DNA from: Vitellaria paradoxa
Lineage: Eukaryota; Streptophyta; Magnoliopsida; Ericales; Sapotaceae
Assembly (NCBI GenBank): GCA_019916065.1
Contig: CM034233.1
Location: 12,233,573 to 12,297,572 of the forward strand
Length of the DNA: 64,000 bases
Direction: 5' to 3'
The position numbers were made by a program, and so were the translations under genes. This document shows, piece by piece, positions 23,697 through 36,488 of this stretch. Each line of letters opens with the position of its first letter. Position 1 is the stretch's first letter. The notes beneath the pieces were generated by a model. It had not been told where the DNA came from, did not search any database, and was given only the letters and a program-made list of their open reading frames with translations.

Positions 23697-23945
23697 ATGT
23701 TTGAGCTACTTTTGATGGCGGCTGCCTTGGCCGTGGTGGCACCGGCCACCATGGTGACATGGATCACAATGCTGGTACTGCTCGCCTTCTGCGGGAAGCC
23801 CCAAGGGGCTTTGGTGGTGGAGGGGAAGAAACTGACGAATGAGATTATTGGTTTGGGGTTAAGATCTTGATCAAGGAAGGGAATGTTGTTGCCACCGTGT
23901 GTGCTATCCTTGGCTACTTTATGCTTTTTTCGGAAGAGCATATAA
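23697..23945 (+). pseudogene. Small two-helix membrane protein gene, frameshifted
   Basis: A G/C-richer island in AT-rich DNA. From the ATG at 23697 the frame encodes a hydrophobic segment (ELLLMAAALAVVAPATMVTW) and continues into CGKPQGALVVEGKKLT, then hits TGA at about 23868. In the -1 frame the sequence continues with KILIKEGNVVATVCAILGY, a second hydrophobic stretch, and after a further T-run slip would end at a TAA at 23943. Conserved-looking codons across two frames suggest a small (about 80 aa) plant membrane protein gene that acquired indels, or else two sequencing errors in homopolymers. The family is not one I can name. The opposite-strand frame 23561-23941 is considered a shadow. 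Confidence 0.45.
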
Positions 23946-26819
23946 GAATTTGGGTCTTCTTAATTAGGTCTGCAATTTGGTTTATAGGTCAATCTTTTTT
24001 GTTAAAAATTTTGGGAGATTAAAGCTTCAAGAACATTACAAATTTGGGAAAGTTCTCTAGCTCTCATTTCTGTCTTTCCCGATTTCTCTTTCTAGAATGA
24101 CTTTGTGAAAATGTACAATTCCCCCCCTCTTTTTTTTTTTAAATCTTAAGTTAGGATTTTTAGACTTAGGTTATTAATTTGAAATCTATGCAACACTTCA
24201 TACTTTTGGTTCATAAGATGTACAATTTCTCTTTTGGAAACCTGTGATTGTTTGTATTATTTCACTTTACTTTGTGGAGACATGCCTTTTTTATTGTAGA
24301 GTGAGAAAAAAAAACAATAAAATAAGGAAAAAGAACAAGAGACAAGGAAACAAAAGAGAGAAATAGAGACAGAGAATTCTAACTATGTGTTTTATTTGAT
24401 TTAACTTGAGAAATAGAATCAGTGAATGAGAATTGTTTTTTAATAAATTAACATTTTAATTTAATTTTTTTTCGTTCCTTGAATTTTATCTTTTCTTCTT
24501 GATCTTTATGTTACACTATTTTCAAAAAGTAAGAGTAATTATAAATTTAATTTTTTATCAATAATTTTGCCATTAAAAATATATAAGCTACCAATGAAGT
24601 TTGATGGAGAAAATGAGAATTGTTTTTATTACCAAACACTATTTTTTTTTTTTGTTGGGTTAATTATACGAAGAGGAAAAACTTTGCTTTTATTCTCTAT
24701 CTATCTCCCTCTATAACAACTGTGCAGATCGAGTTAACTATGCAGAGAAAACTCTATTTTTGTTCTCCCTTTATCTCTTTCTATAACAACTATGCAGATA
24801 GTAAAAGTTTGATTTTTTTTCCTTAAATTTTATTATTTTAATCAAATAACTAACGTGGATGGATATTTATTATCATCCACTGAATTAAAACATGTTTATT
24901 ACCACCTACTAAATTGATACGGAAATGCTGGCCTTTGAGAATACCAATGGAGACTAATTGGTACAAAATTCCATAATTTTTGATAATTTACCAACATTTT
25001 GTAAGTTTGTGACTATTTACAAAAAAAAAAAAAAAAAATGTATTAGATTTTTATAATTTAGGAAATTTTATTTTCATAAAAAAATTGACTTCTTATCATT
25101 TTTTTTTGGGAGAGAGCTGAGTTTTCAATTAATTTGAGAACTTTCAATAAATAATTTTACTCAAAATTAAGAAAAAAAAAAAAACAAAATAGTTTTACTT
25201 TAAAAAGCAGGACTCGGGAGAGTTGACATCGCTCCTCCCGATGTCACCTAAACATCAGATTTGGACCATTAGATTAAAATTCAATGATCTAAATTTATTT
25301 ATATATTTTTAATTTAAAAACACTTGAAAGAATCTGAACCATTGGATTTTAATCCAACGATTCTTGAGCTTAATGTCATGGGACATCATTGTCAGCCTCC
25401 CTCTTTTTCAAAAATTATCATTGAAAGAGGAGATTTTAGTCTCATGACGTCAAAATTGTGAGTCATCCAATTAAAATTAGGCGGTTCACAACTAAAATAA
25501 GTCTAAAAATTATAAGTAAGAATTTTTTTAATTTATTTTTATTGTGAACCGTTTAATTTTGATCAAACAGCTTACAACTACAATGATGTTAGCCTCCTTG
25601 GATCCATTATCTTTTGTATTTCATCTTATTTTTTATTTAGGCTGCGTTTGGTTTGCTGATTTTCTCTAAAAATTTCTGAAAATCTCTAAAAATATTAAAA
25701 GTTATTTATTTCTTCTCTCACTGCACGAATTACGAACTCATAACTTATCTCACTTTTTATCACTCCAAACATACCCTTGATGACTTTTATCTTTTAGATT
25801 TTTTTATAACTTCGTTTTAGTCAAAATGTGTCTAGGTCATCATTATATATTTGTTAATCGTTTTTTAATTAGTGATTATTATTTTTACAAGTTATTTTTA
25901 TAATTTTTGCGTAAATTTATCTTACAAATTTACAGTTGAATTTTTTTACTGGTCAAATTATGTTTTCATGCCTTTAGGTACGGACAATTTTTAATACATT
26001 TATATTTATATTCCGTGGTTGAAGACGATGAATATTGATCTAAATGAAAATTTTTAAGCTTATTTTTACTAGTGAGTTATCCAATTTTAATCTAACAATT
26101 TAATAAGACCAATGTCACAAGGCTATTATCATAACTGATGTTAGCCCCCAAATCCATGAGTTTTCAAGATGTCGAGGTGCTTGTATTCCCATGGAAGCAT
26201 TACAAGGAAACAAGCATGCTCAGAGTTTTCGGGAATCCTACTACTTGCTTTCAATGGAACATCAAATGTGTGTTTGGAAACGCATTTAAAATGGGGAAAA
26301 AGGATGAGATTTTTTTTAATTTAATTTATTTTTTTGGCATGACAAGAAAAATCAGAAGAAAAAGGAATATATATTTACTAAAAAGTATTATTTTTATTTG
26401 ATTATTAATAAAAAATAAGTATATATGAGTAGTTTTGTTCCTTTTCATTTTTCTTTTTATCTATAAATTTAACTAGTAAAGGAGAGTGTTTGTTTCATGA
26501 TATATGAGTTTGGATGAGTGATAATATTCTACTTTTAATTTTTAAAATGTAACTAAAATTTGTTATTTATCAAAATATTATCTATCATGAAATGTAGATA
26601 ACATTAATGTAACTGATACACTCATATATATGTGTATATATATATAACAAAAATTAAAAGTAATATGCTATTTTCTATTCAAACTCTGTATGCAATAAAA
26701 GAAACATGGCATGATTGCAAAACTGGGTATAGAAAAAAACAACCTAGAATTTTGATGCTAAATATTGTATTGGAAAGGAATAATCGACTTTGACATTGCA
26801 AAGCTTTTGCACATCTCAG
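23946..26819. other. AT-rich intergenic DNA
   Basis: No gene supported. Homopolymers are at 25020-25037 and elsewhere. The 25250-25620 part contains diverged inverted pieces (ggaccattagattaaaat versus gaaccattggattttaat), suggestive of an old inverted-repeat element without clear ends. The start at 25640 (ggctgcgtttggtttgc) resembles a Tourist-type terminus, but no matching right end was confirmed. Confidence 0.4.
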
Positions 26820-26927
26820 CTTATTGTTTGGTCGGAGAGTTCCTGCATATTTGGATAACATATCAAGCAAGAGCTTATTGTTTGATTGGAGAGTTCCTGC
26901 AGATCTAGATAACATATCAAGCAAGAG
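26820..26927. repeat. 54-bp tandem duplication
   Basis: Two adjacent copies (26820-26873 and 26874-26927) begin cttattgtttg and end atcaagcaagag, differing at a few positions. Read on the minus strand both copies stay in one frame (26679-26924), giving repeated LLDMLSxxAGTLxxNNK peptides. No domain is recognised, so coding status is open. Confidence 0.65.
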
Positions 26928-27174
26928 GTTAAATTGTGTTAAAAAAATAAAACGTCACTATAAGCTGTTGAGTTTGAATTGAAATTACTAGTATTAAAGC
27001 GAGTGTTCAAATCGTGTGGGAAAATATAAATATTTTTAAAATATCTTCAAATTCGCCTTAAAACCAATGAAATAATAGTTGAATAGCTTCAGTTATATAA
27101 CTATTTTCTCCTCCGATTTTTGGTCATTGTAGAAATAAATTTTTAATGAGGACAGTGTTAGTTGAACTCCCCCC
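26928..27174. other. Short intergenic spacer
   Basis: AT-rich, ending in a nine-C run near 27170. Nothing recognised. Confidence 0.35.
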
Positions 27175-30100
27175 CCCCTCCATCAACTTGTTTATGGTAC
27201 CTCTGTTTTAGGAAATGGTTAAAGTGATTCGTCAAATGTAAGGAAGTTAAAGCTCTCTTCTAAATTTTTATTATTAAATTATTATTATTATTTTTTATCT
27301 TTGCTAGTTTTTAATTAAATAAACCTTTTAAAAAACAATTAATAAAAATTAATATAAATATTTTAATGCAATAGAGTATGATTTAGAGAAGCTACTATAT
27401 GGTCAATTAAATAAAAAATTCTTTTTTTTTTGATGGTTACATAGATGAATTCTAAGGTAGAGAAACAATATTTTTTTAAAAATATTTTAAAGAATATGTT
27501 TAAAGATGCTATTATGGTTGCCCTTAAACCACCAAAAAAACAAAAAAAAAAGCGAAAGAAGCTCATTTTCAATTCTTATTTTGCTTTCTATTTTTTCTTT
27601 TTCACATCTAAACTTATAAATCAAATATTGATGCAAAAAGTTGGAATTAAGGTATTATTTGATGTTGTCCACATTATAAATTGTTAATATAATAGATTAT
27701 GATCACTTAATATTTTATTTTAGGTTAATGGATCTAATAATTGACTGAGATCAAGTGTCATAACTGTTAATTTTTGTTGTTCTTGCCTCACGACATTGTT
27801 GAAGAAGGGTGTCCCCCATGCTTGATAGTGTGACGGTACATGCAAATAGTCTGAATTATCACGGTCAATCTGATTGTTTAACCAAGAACAACCACAACAA
27901 CACACAACCCTCCTCCCAAACAAAAGAAAATAAAATAAAAAATAAAAAAAACTATGTAAAATCTCTTAATTTTTTTTTGGAACAAATTAAACCCGCATTC
28001 CCTCAAATTTTATTTAATTACAAGTAATTACCTTCGATGTTCAAAATCTATCACAATCAAATCTTTCTGATGATTTGATCATAAATGTTAAATAAAAGAT
28101 TGTGTGGTCACGTGAAAAATCATGTGAGATGTCTCCAATCATTTTGGACTATATAAGTTGTCCAAAAAATCATTGACAACTACAACAATTGAAAAATGGA
28201 TAATATGCCAAGAAAATAATTTGCAACATTTTTGCTTTATTTCATTGTTTTTTTATTTTTCAAAAATTGGTTTCAATTTTAGATATAGAGTTGAACTATA
28301 ATCTTAAAAGATAAAATTTTTTTAAATATTTGAAAATTTAAATGGGGTAAAGAGGCATCTGATATAATTTTCTCATGCTAGCTATATACTATTTTCTGTC
28401 TAAATAAAAATATCTAGATAGATAAAAATATTTAATTATGGTAAACATTTCAAAATAAAGATTGAGTGTAGATTTTAAATATTAAGGATCATTATTTATA
28501 ACTAATCAAACATTGTGAAGAAATAAGTATAATTTATCTCCCCACCTTCCCCCCTTTAGCTAACATCATTTCTTATTTTTTTTTTATTTTTTTACTCTTA
28601 ACTAAACATAGTAAAATATAGTTCCATTCACAAATTTATTGTATGGTATATGTAATGTTATTTTTTTTTAATTTTTCTTTAATTATTTGAGCGCAAACAA
28701 ATAACACATATAGCGAACTTTTATTTAATTTTGTACCACTTATTATAATGCTATAAATGAAATCAAACAGATCAAACGTGGATGATGTTTAATTTATTAA
28801 AAAGTTTGCTTAAGTTATATATTCTTATCATAAAATCTAATTAATTTTGAATATATTTTGAAATTTATTAATTTTTTATAAATTAAATGCACACTCTAAA
28901 ACTCTAAATAAATAAATAACTATTCAAAATGCAACTCAAGTATGCTTCTTCTATCCTAACTACATTATCCTTCTGTAAAAGAAACTTTAGTATGGCGCTT
29001 TTTGACTATCACTCTCATTTCGTATTTGATTGCTTCTTTATTGACTATAACTATCCCCATGAAAACCCTCCCATTGCTCCTTCTCGCTGTGCACGATAAA
29101 TTCATCACAACCAGCTCCTTCTGAGGTAAAATCTGGCATATTAGCATCTGGCACCCAATGCTCTGTATGAATAAGCTACGAGGAGTTAGCTTCAACCAAC
29201 TGTAATAAAGTGCCTGCAACATTCATTTGTGCAGGCTTAACAGCACCTTCCTCCCACTAATCAACCCCTACAAATATATCTATCCCAATCTTCCACGTAT
29301 CTATCATTTTGATGTGTCAGGTTGTGTTTGGATGGTCAATTTTTACAAAAAGTTAATAGAAAAGTGATACATGATCAAATTTAGTAAAGAAAAATTGAAA
29401 AAATTTGGTACAAGTTGAAGGTTTTTTTTTTTTTTTAGATTCAAACATCTCCTTAATTTCACTCTATAATTTTTTAATTATCCTCTTGGCGTGTCCCTTT
29501 GGTTATGCTTTTAATCATTTTTTTAGATTTTTTTTTTAAATTAGACACTGAACTGAATGTTTGAAAAACACATCCTTTTTACTTCAATGGGTTAATATAT
29601 TTTTATATACTTTTTAATTGTCATTTTGGTGCGTGCTCTATTAGTATTAATGTTTTAATATATTTATTACTAAGAATTACCAAAATATAATTTAGCTCGC
29701 AAATAGTTCAAATATAAATTTATAAAATAAAGTTACATAAAAAAATTATAAAAATAATTATTTTTATAAATCAGACACTTTAATTTTGAATGTTGAAAAA
29801 ATGCCTGTCTTTAATTTAGATGTGTCTATGTATATTTTACAACTTAATAGTACGACAGGATGCTTATACTTCCCACCACATGGTAATTCCTTGATGTTAA
29901 ATTCAAAACTTGTCTCGCTCTCACCCACCCACCCCCAAATAGTTTCTGTAATGAAAGCATACCCGACTTCCACTAATTACAACACTTCAAAACTGTGGAA
30001 CAATGAAATCTGATTAACCAAAAAAAAAAAAAAGTCAAAAAGTGAGTGTTTTAAGTTCTAACCATGGCACCATGCGAAACACGATGATGAACAACAGTAC

Positions 30101-30337
30101 CTTCAACAAAATTTTAAATGTAAAAGAAATAAAAACCCTCCCATCTTACTACAGAATCAGTTTCTTTTTTGTAATGATTATTATTGATATTTTCTTTTAA
30201 TCATACTGTAACAAACTTGAAGAATTCAAAGTAGTATGAGCACGCGATGATTTCTGTCAACATTCATATCATGTAGCTAAAAAGGAATAAAAACAAAGAC
30301 CTAAAGAGTGACAAAGACCTTGACCTGGTGTGAAACT
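27175..30337 (+). repeat. Segmental duplication block B (RLK upstream region without RLK)
   Basis: Collinear with block A and, from about 28720, with the upstream parts of units C and D (shared anchors ttttgtaccacttattataatg, aaactttagtatggc, tggtaattccttgatgttaaattc and tttctgtcaacattcatatcat). Similarity stops after gacctggtgtgaaact (about 30337), where copies A and C continue toward the RLK TATA box. No RLK coding sequence follows. Small open frames (28965-29222, 29764-29973) recur as shadows in all copies and are not genes. Confidence 0.7.
29320..29452 (+). mobile_element. Small Tourist-like MITE in block B
   Basis: 133 bp starting GGTTGTGTTTGGATGG and ending before TTA at 29453-29455. 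The orthologous positions in C (35131) and D (40767) hold the same insertion. Block A near 8287 reads straight through. Confidence 0.6.
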
Positions 30338-30347
30338 AAATACTTTG

Positions 30348-30620
30348 ATGGACAGAAGTATTTAATTATGGTAAACATTTCAAAATAAAGATTGTGGGTG
30401 CAGGTTTTAAACATTAAGATTAATATTTATAATTAACCAAACATTATAAAAAGATAAGTGTATTTTATCCCCCACCTTCCCCCCCTTTACCTAACATCAT
30501 TCCTAACTAGACATAGTAAAATATAGTTCCATTCACAAATTAACTATACGGCATATGTAATGTTTTTCATTGTTTATTTTTCCTTTAATTATTTGAATGC
30601 AAACATGTAGCACGTATTAT
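30348..30620 (+). repeat. Internal repeat of block B
   Basis: Matches 28430-28700 (for example tatttaattatggtaaacatttc, ccttcccccctttagctaacatcat-like sequence, aaatatagttccattcac). It starts where the RLK promoter should be, indicating a tandem copy joined at a truncated first unit. Confidence 0.6.
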
Positions 30621-33331
30621 AATACCTAATACTTAATTTTGGCCATCTATGTATTATTTTTGGCTAATAAAATATTTAAAATGAAATTGGATTGATTTAT
30701 TTTTTTTTTTTTTTGGGGTTGAGTGTGGCTCGAATTAGTAGTGGGTTGGATATTTGAGTCAAAGGCCTAGCCTTTTTCTTCCCTTTCTTTTCTTTCTTTC
30801 TTTATTTTCTTCTTTCTTTTTCTTTTCTCTCAATTAGCTCTCGGGGATTCGAGAGAAAAAAGGGGAAGGGAAGAGAAAGAGAAAGAGAAAGTAGAAAGAG
30901 AAAATATGTTCCGAAAAATGAAGATAATTTATTTTTGGTATTTTCGATGTCTTGATCATTGAGGTGGTGTCAAATCATGGTGATTTTGCTCGAGGCGAGA
31001 AATGGAAGAGAGATGTGTTGGAGCTCCAAGATTCGCTGCTCTTTTCCTCATCTTTTCTTCAGATCTAAGATAGTTAGGACTTATATTCGTATTCTAAATG
31101 TTGTTAGGATGATTTTGATGTATATATATGCTTGATTTGGTTGAATATCATGAAATTTATATCTATATATGTATATGTGAATGTGTGTATACATATGCAT
31201 ACATATAAATGTGAAGATCTTACATATATTTGAGTTATTCTTCGATTAAATATTACAGAAACATGTGATTTGATTTAAGTGTTTAAATGTTTATATACGA
31301 GTTATTATTGAGATGGTGGCTTGGATGGGTGATTTAGGAAAGATTTAGAGATGAATTTTATTGAAAACAAAACTAAGAACTGGGCATTGGTCTCTAGTGT
31401 CTGGACCGGCTAGAAGGGTGTCCAGATCGCAGCTTACGGTGTCCGAATACCAATATGGCAGAATTTTCAAAAGTGTCATAATTGATTTCTAAGCACATTT
31501 TTTGTACCTAAACTAAATTATTATTGATTTTTAAAGATAGAATGAACTCCAAATCATCATCAAGCCTAATTGGAATGCATGTTTATATTAAAATGATATT
31601 TATTGTTAAGGCTAAAATTATAAATTGGCAAATCCATGATCAAATAAAGTGTTCTGTAACTTTGAGAATTAGTATAGACTAAGGCACTATAATCTTGAGT
31701 TAAGTAGAAGTATAAAGGCATCAGAAAAGCTGTGTTTGTATAATATTAGAAGTCTGAAAAAAGCCAAACATAGCCAAAGTAGTATAACGTAGGAAGATCG
31801 CTGGAAGGCTGCTGGTACCTATAGGATAAAACCAAGAGCGGAATTCAAGGAATTTAGCCCTGCGGCAAGCCTGCACTGATTCGTGGGATCCCTGCAGGAT
31901 GGTCGCAAGAAAGCTGCGAGTTGGGCACGGGTGCGACCTTCCCACGATGGACAATCTCCAGCACACTAAAGCTTTATTTCCTAAATCTTAAACGTCCTAG
32001 GTTTTACTATATATATCCTCTGGACATATCTAGAGATAACACACACGGAGAGAATATACATCAGATTGAGAGCCTGAAAATTCAATTATTCTCTTAATTA
32101 CTTAGCCAACATGTTTCGTGTTCAATCCGAATGAGTTCGGGTTTGAGGATTTAATACGCTGAGGATTCAGCAAAACTACTGAAGAGTCAGTATCGTGCCT
32201 TCGAGGAGTCAAATGGCTTTTGCTAAAAGAATTGGTGAATCGAGAATTCGAGCAAATGTCAATAGAGTATAGAGTCGAGTCGATCTATCGAGGGTTTGAG
32301 TTTGTAACTAACGTTTATTTTAGTGAAAGTTTTTGAGGTTTCCTTATGTGGGTTTCTTCGTTTTTTTTTTTATACTGCCTTCTACAATTGTATGTGTGGT
32401 TGATTGATTGGGAGCACTAGCAGCGAATTTCCTATTTTCATTTATTTACATGATTGAGTAAATCATGTGCATGGGACTGTAGTTGCATCATCCGGTATTA
32501 TATTGTGATTATTGATTGGCCTAAAGTGCCAAGTTGATAATGTTGACGTGCCAAGGCATGGGTTATATATATGGATGGGATCTATGTTTTTTAGAAAATG
32601 ATGGAATGAGATTTTAAAAATACCAGATGATCTCCAGTCAATATATATTACTAGAGTTTAATTATTGGAACTAGGACGTTAATCTTGAGAGACTATTTAT
32701 ATTAATTTCCTATTTGAGCTAAGCAGATACTTAATTAGAGGTATAGCTTGGTTCTTTAGCAGAAGGGCCAGGAGTTATAACTCGATTCCCCTAAGTCTTA
32801 GCCGATTAGGGGTGTAACTTGGTTCCCTAACCACTATTTATATTGATTTCCCACTTGAGCTAAGTAGATACTTGACTAGGGGTATAATACGGTTTCCTAG
32901 TAGAAGGAACATGGGGTGTAATACGGTTCCTTTGAGTCTTACACCAGTGGGGTGTAACACAGTTCTCCACTTGTGATTGTATCTTACTTAAAGAAAGTAG
33001 ATGCCTGACTAGAGATTTAACACAGTTCTTTAACAGAAAGGTTAGGGGGTGTAACACAATTCCGCTAAGTCTCACATCAATGGGAGTGTAACAAGGTTCC
33101 TCACTCGATATATATATATATATATATATATATTAAGATATACATTCGTTGTAAGATAAAAAGTGCAATTGGTGACCCTACATGCTTCACTAAGCGTTAC
33201 CTATCCTAGGATATGGTTGGGGGTAGTTGAAGATTAAAATATGCATTGGCATTGCATTCCATCATTATTAATTGCATAAGATTTCATATATATTATTGTT
33301 GCATGATGATATCTTGAAATTGTTAATTATA
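30621..33331. other. Repeat-derived intergenic DNA
   Basis: T-rich and CT-rich tracts (30690-30840), transcript-like sequence at 31980-32330 with a TATA-like tatatatatcc, and then the GTGTAAC-rich region listed separately. The open frame 31721-31966 has no recognisable domain. This looks like decayed LTR-element DNA, but no primer site or LTR pair was found. Confidence 0.35.
32540..33320 (+). repeat. GTGTAACACGGTTC-type degenerate repeat, related to 46130-46600
   Basis: A phrase of the type 'ggggtgtaac(a/t)cggttcc...agtctta' recurs about six times between 32700 and 33110, spaced roughly 50-120 bp. The block continues into ttggcattgcattccatcatt. The same phrases and continuation occur at 46290-46560, so both are copies of one dispersed repeat. 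Ends are not defined. A (TA)n run at about 33103-33131 interrupts it. Confidence 0.6.
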
Positions 33332-34180
33332 GGGCTCGTTTGTTACACCAAACTTTGGTGAAAATTTTTGAAAACATCTAAAAATCTCTATTACATTTTT
33401 ACACATTCTTAACTTCTCGAAGTTCGAAAAAAGTTTAATATCTTCTAAAAAAAGTTAATAACTGGAATTCGGTTAATCAAATAGTAAAATTTTTTTTGCC
33501 ATTCTCACCGCGGACTCCCAATCTACCAAATGACACTCACTGTGACTAATTTTTCTGGGGTTGTTCCAACAGATTATAAAAACCGTTCCAACGGATTGTA
33601 GAAACTATTCCGACGCCAACCCACTTCCTGACTTTGTCCAAACGACCTGCACAATCTCGTCGGAACGGTTCACTGAGCATATTTGGGATTCAGATTGTAG
33701 AGGCATCGGATCGATGGAATACAACCAACGAAACGTATTTTTTCTCTCCATCCCAACGCACAGGCTATTAATAGACTTGTAAAAAGAAAGAAAACAAACG
33801 TTCCCAACCCCTTCATGCTTACTTTGGAAGAAAAAGTAGAAAAATCTCAAAACTTAAGACCTACTATTGCCAATACGAGCTTTCAATGATAGAAAATGAA
33901 AATAGAAAGTGCAAATGAAAGGAATTCCAAATAAATACCTTTCAATTTGAGCACGAGAAGAACAAACGATATGAAACGATGGCGTTTCAAGTTCAGTTTG
34001 GTCTGCAAAAAAGTCATGACTGATACAAAATTTTGAATCCGTCCAAACGGAAATCCAATCTGTCGAAATGAGAATCCTATTGTTTATCTCCAAAAAATAT
34101 GGTTTGAGATATGTGCATCAAATGCAAAAAATTTTTTCAAACCATATTTTATCTCACTTTCTATCACTACAAACACGCTC
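33332..34180 (+). mobile_element. Harbinger-like terminal-inverted-repeat element, 849 bp
   Basis: Left end GGGCTCGTTTGTTACACC, right end reverse complement GAGCGTGTTTGTAGTGATAG, with ATA on both outer flanks (33329-33331, 34181-34183). The right subterminal region (agataaaatatggtttgaa on the minus strand) matches the left subterminal region of the 371-bp MITE at 41010. The middle 33550-34080 is not AT-rich and has no recognisable domain. Confidence 0.6.
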
Positions 34181-35130
34181 ATAATTGTGTTTTTGTGTGA
34201 CCCAAGTGTAAGTTTGCATCCTATTTTCATAATATCATTATTTTGAGAGATACAAACATAACTATAATATATGTTCTGACTGTACAGATCTCGAATGCGG
34301 TCATTGGGAATAGTATTAAAGTGGGTTATGTTATTTATTAATTGATGGGATGTATTCAAATGTTATTTTATATGGGTATGAATAATGATTTTGGATATAT
34401 CAATAATTATAATTCATTGTGAATCGAATATAAATTGAATTTTATTTATTTTATTTAGTTTTCACATTCTCATTTCGTCCATCCCACATTTTGAAGTTAG
34501 GGGCGTGACACTATAGCAAATTATTATTTTATTTTGTACCACTTATTATAATGCTATAAATGAAATCAAACAATTCAAACGTGAATGATGCTTAATTCAC
34601 TAAAATTTCGTTTAAGTTATTCTTATTATAAAATTTAATTAATTTTGAATATAATTTGAAATTTAGTAATTTTTTCTAACTTAAATGCACACCTCTAAAA
34701 TTACAAATAAATAAATAACTATTCAAAATGCGACTCAAGTATGCTTATTCTGTCCTTGCTACATTATCCTTGAGAGAGAGAAACTTTAGTATGGCACTTT
34801 TTGACTATCATTCTCATTGCTATATCCTTAATAGCTACTTTATTGACTATCACTATCCCCATGAAAACCCTCTCATTACTCCTCGCCAATGTGCATGAAA
34901 AATTCGCCACAATCAACTCCTTCTGAGGTAAAATCTGGCATATTAGCATCTGGGCACCCAGTACTCTTCTTCATTTGTATGAATAAGCTACGGTGGGTTA
35001 GCTTCAACAAACCGTAATAAAGAGGCTGCAACGTTCGCTTGTGCAGGCTTACCAGTACCTTCCCCCACTAATCTACCCCTATAAATATATCTATCCCATT
35101 CTTCCACTTATCTATCATTTTGACGTGTTA

Positions 35131-35264
35131 GGTTGTGTTTCGGTGGTCAAGTTTTGCAAAAAATTAGTGTAAAAGTGATATATGACAAAATTTAATTAGT
35201 AAAAATTAAAAAAAATTAGTAAAAATTAAAATTTTTTTGTCACTTTTTAGTTTGCCAAACACTA
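35131..35264 (+). mobile_element. Small Tourist-like MITE in unit C
   Basis: Same insertion as at 29320 and 40767. The left flank is TTA (35128-35130), then GGTTGTGTTTCGG; the right part ends in tttgccaaacac. Confidence 0.55.
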
Positions 35265-36262
35265 GTATTGTATATTTTTTTAATTGTCGTTTTGGCACGT
35301 GTGTTCTTAGTTATTTCTTTTAATCATTTTTTTTAGATTAATCATTTTTTTCGAATGTTTGAAAAACACACGTCTATTGCTTTATCGTGCCAATGTAATT
35401 TTTTTATACTTTTTAATTACCATTTTGGGGCGTATTCAATTAATATTAGTGTGTCAATATGTCTATTACTAAGAATTACCCAAACATAATTCGACCTGCA
35501 AAATGTTTAAATATAAATTTATAAAATATAAATTAATATGAAAAAGTATAAAAATAATTACTTTTGTAAACTGGACACTTTAATTTTGAATGTTGAAAAA
35601 ATACGTGTCTATAATTAATTAGACATATATATATATATATATTTATAATTTAATCATAGGACACAGAATGCTTATACTTTCCATCCCATGGTAATTCGTG
35701 GACGTTAAGTTCAAAACTCTTCTCTCTCTCACCCACCCACTCCCAATAGTTTCTGTAATGGAGGCATACCCGAGTCACTAATTGCAAGCACTTCAAAACT
35801 GTGGAACAATGGAACACGAAGAAAGAAAGAAAAAAAAAAAAAAAGAAAAGAAAAAAAGATCAAAAAGTGAGTGTTCTAAGTTCTAACCATGCGAAACATG
35901 ACGATGAACAACAGTACCTTCAACAAAATTTTAAATGTAACAGGAATAAAAACCCTCCCATCTTACTGCAGAGTCAGTTTTTTTTTTTTTTTTAATTATT
36001 ATTGTTAATATTTTCTTTTAATCACACCGTAACAAACTTGAAGAATTTAAAGTAGTATGAGCACGCAATGATTTTTGTCAACATTCATATCATGTAGCTA
36101 AAAAGGAATAAAGACAAAGACTTAAAGAGTGACAAGAACCTTGACCTGGTATGAAACGGTCAAAAAAGTGTCTTTTGGTTCATAGTCAGTGATTCTTCTT
36201 TTTATTGCCCCAGTTCCAACGGTTGCTAATGGAAATTAGGAAGAAGAATCCAAGGCCCCAAG

Positions 36263-36410
36263 ACCTAAGTCTTCAGGACCCAAGTCTTGGTGACGATAGC
36301 CGCAATATAAGGCGACCCATCCAAAAAAAAAAAAAAAAAAACCTAAGTCTTCAGGACCTAAGTTTTCGTGTCTAGAACGATAGCCCCAATATAATAAGGC
36401 GACCCATCCG
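36263..36410 (+). repeat. Promoter-proximal tandem duplication, RLK gene 1
   Basis: Two copies of a block with acctaagtcttcaggacc...cgatagc...ggcgacccatcc (starting 36263 and 36341), separated by a long A-run. The broken copy A has one such block (about 9150-9206), and gene 2 has only its first part (42200-42215). It lies 25-175 bp upstream of the TATA box. Confidence 0.65.
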
Positions 36411-36436
36411 GAAAAAAAAAATTAAAAAAAAATGCA

Positions 36437-36444
36437 TATAAATA
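36437..36444 (+). promoter_or_regulatory. TATA box, RLK gene 1
   Basis: TATAAATA 52 bp before the ATG at 36489, conserved in position with gene 2 and the broken copy A. Confidence 0.75.
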
Positions 36445-36488
36445 AAAGCCTTGAATCATAATTCATTATACATCCACCGATGAGAACC

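Noticed and set aside
36480..36488. First in-frame ATG of RLK gene 1
   Set aside because: Gene 2 and copy A lack it (gatcag instead of gatgag), and the next ATG gives the conserved signal peptide.
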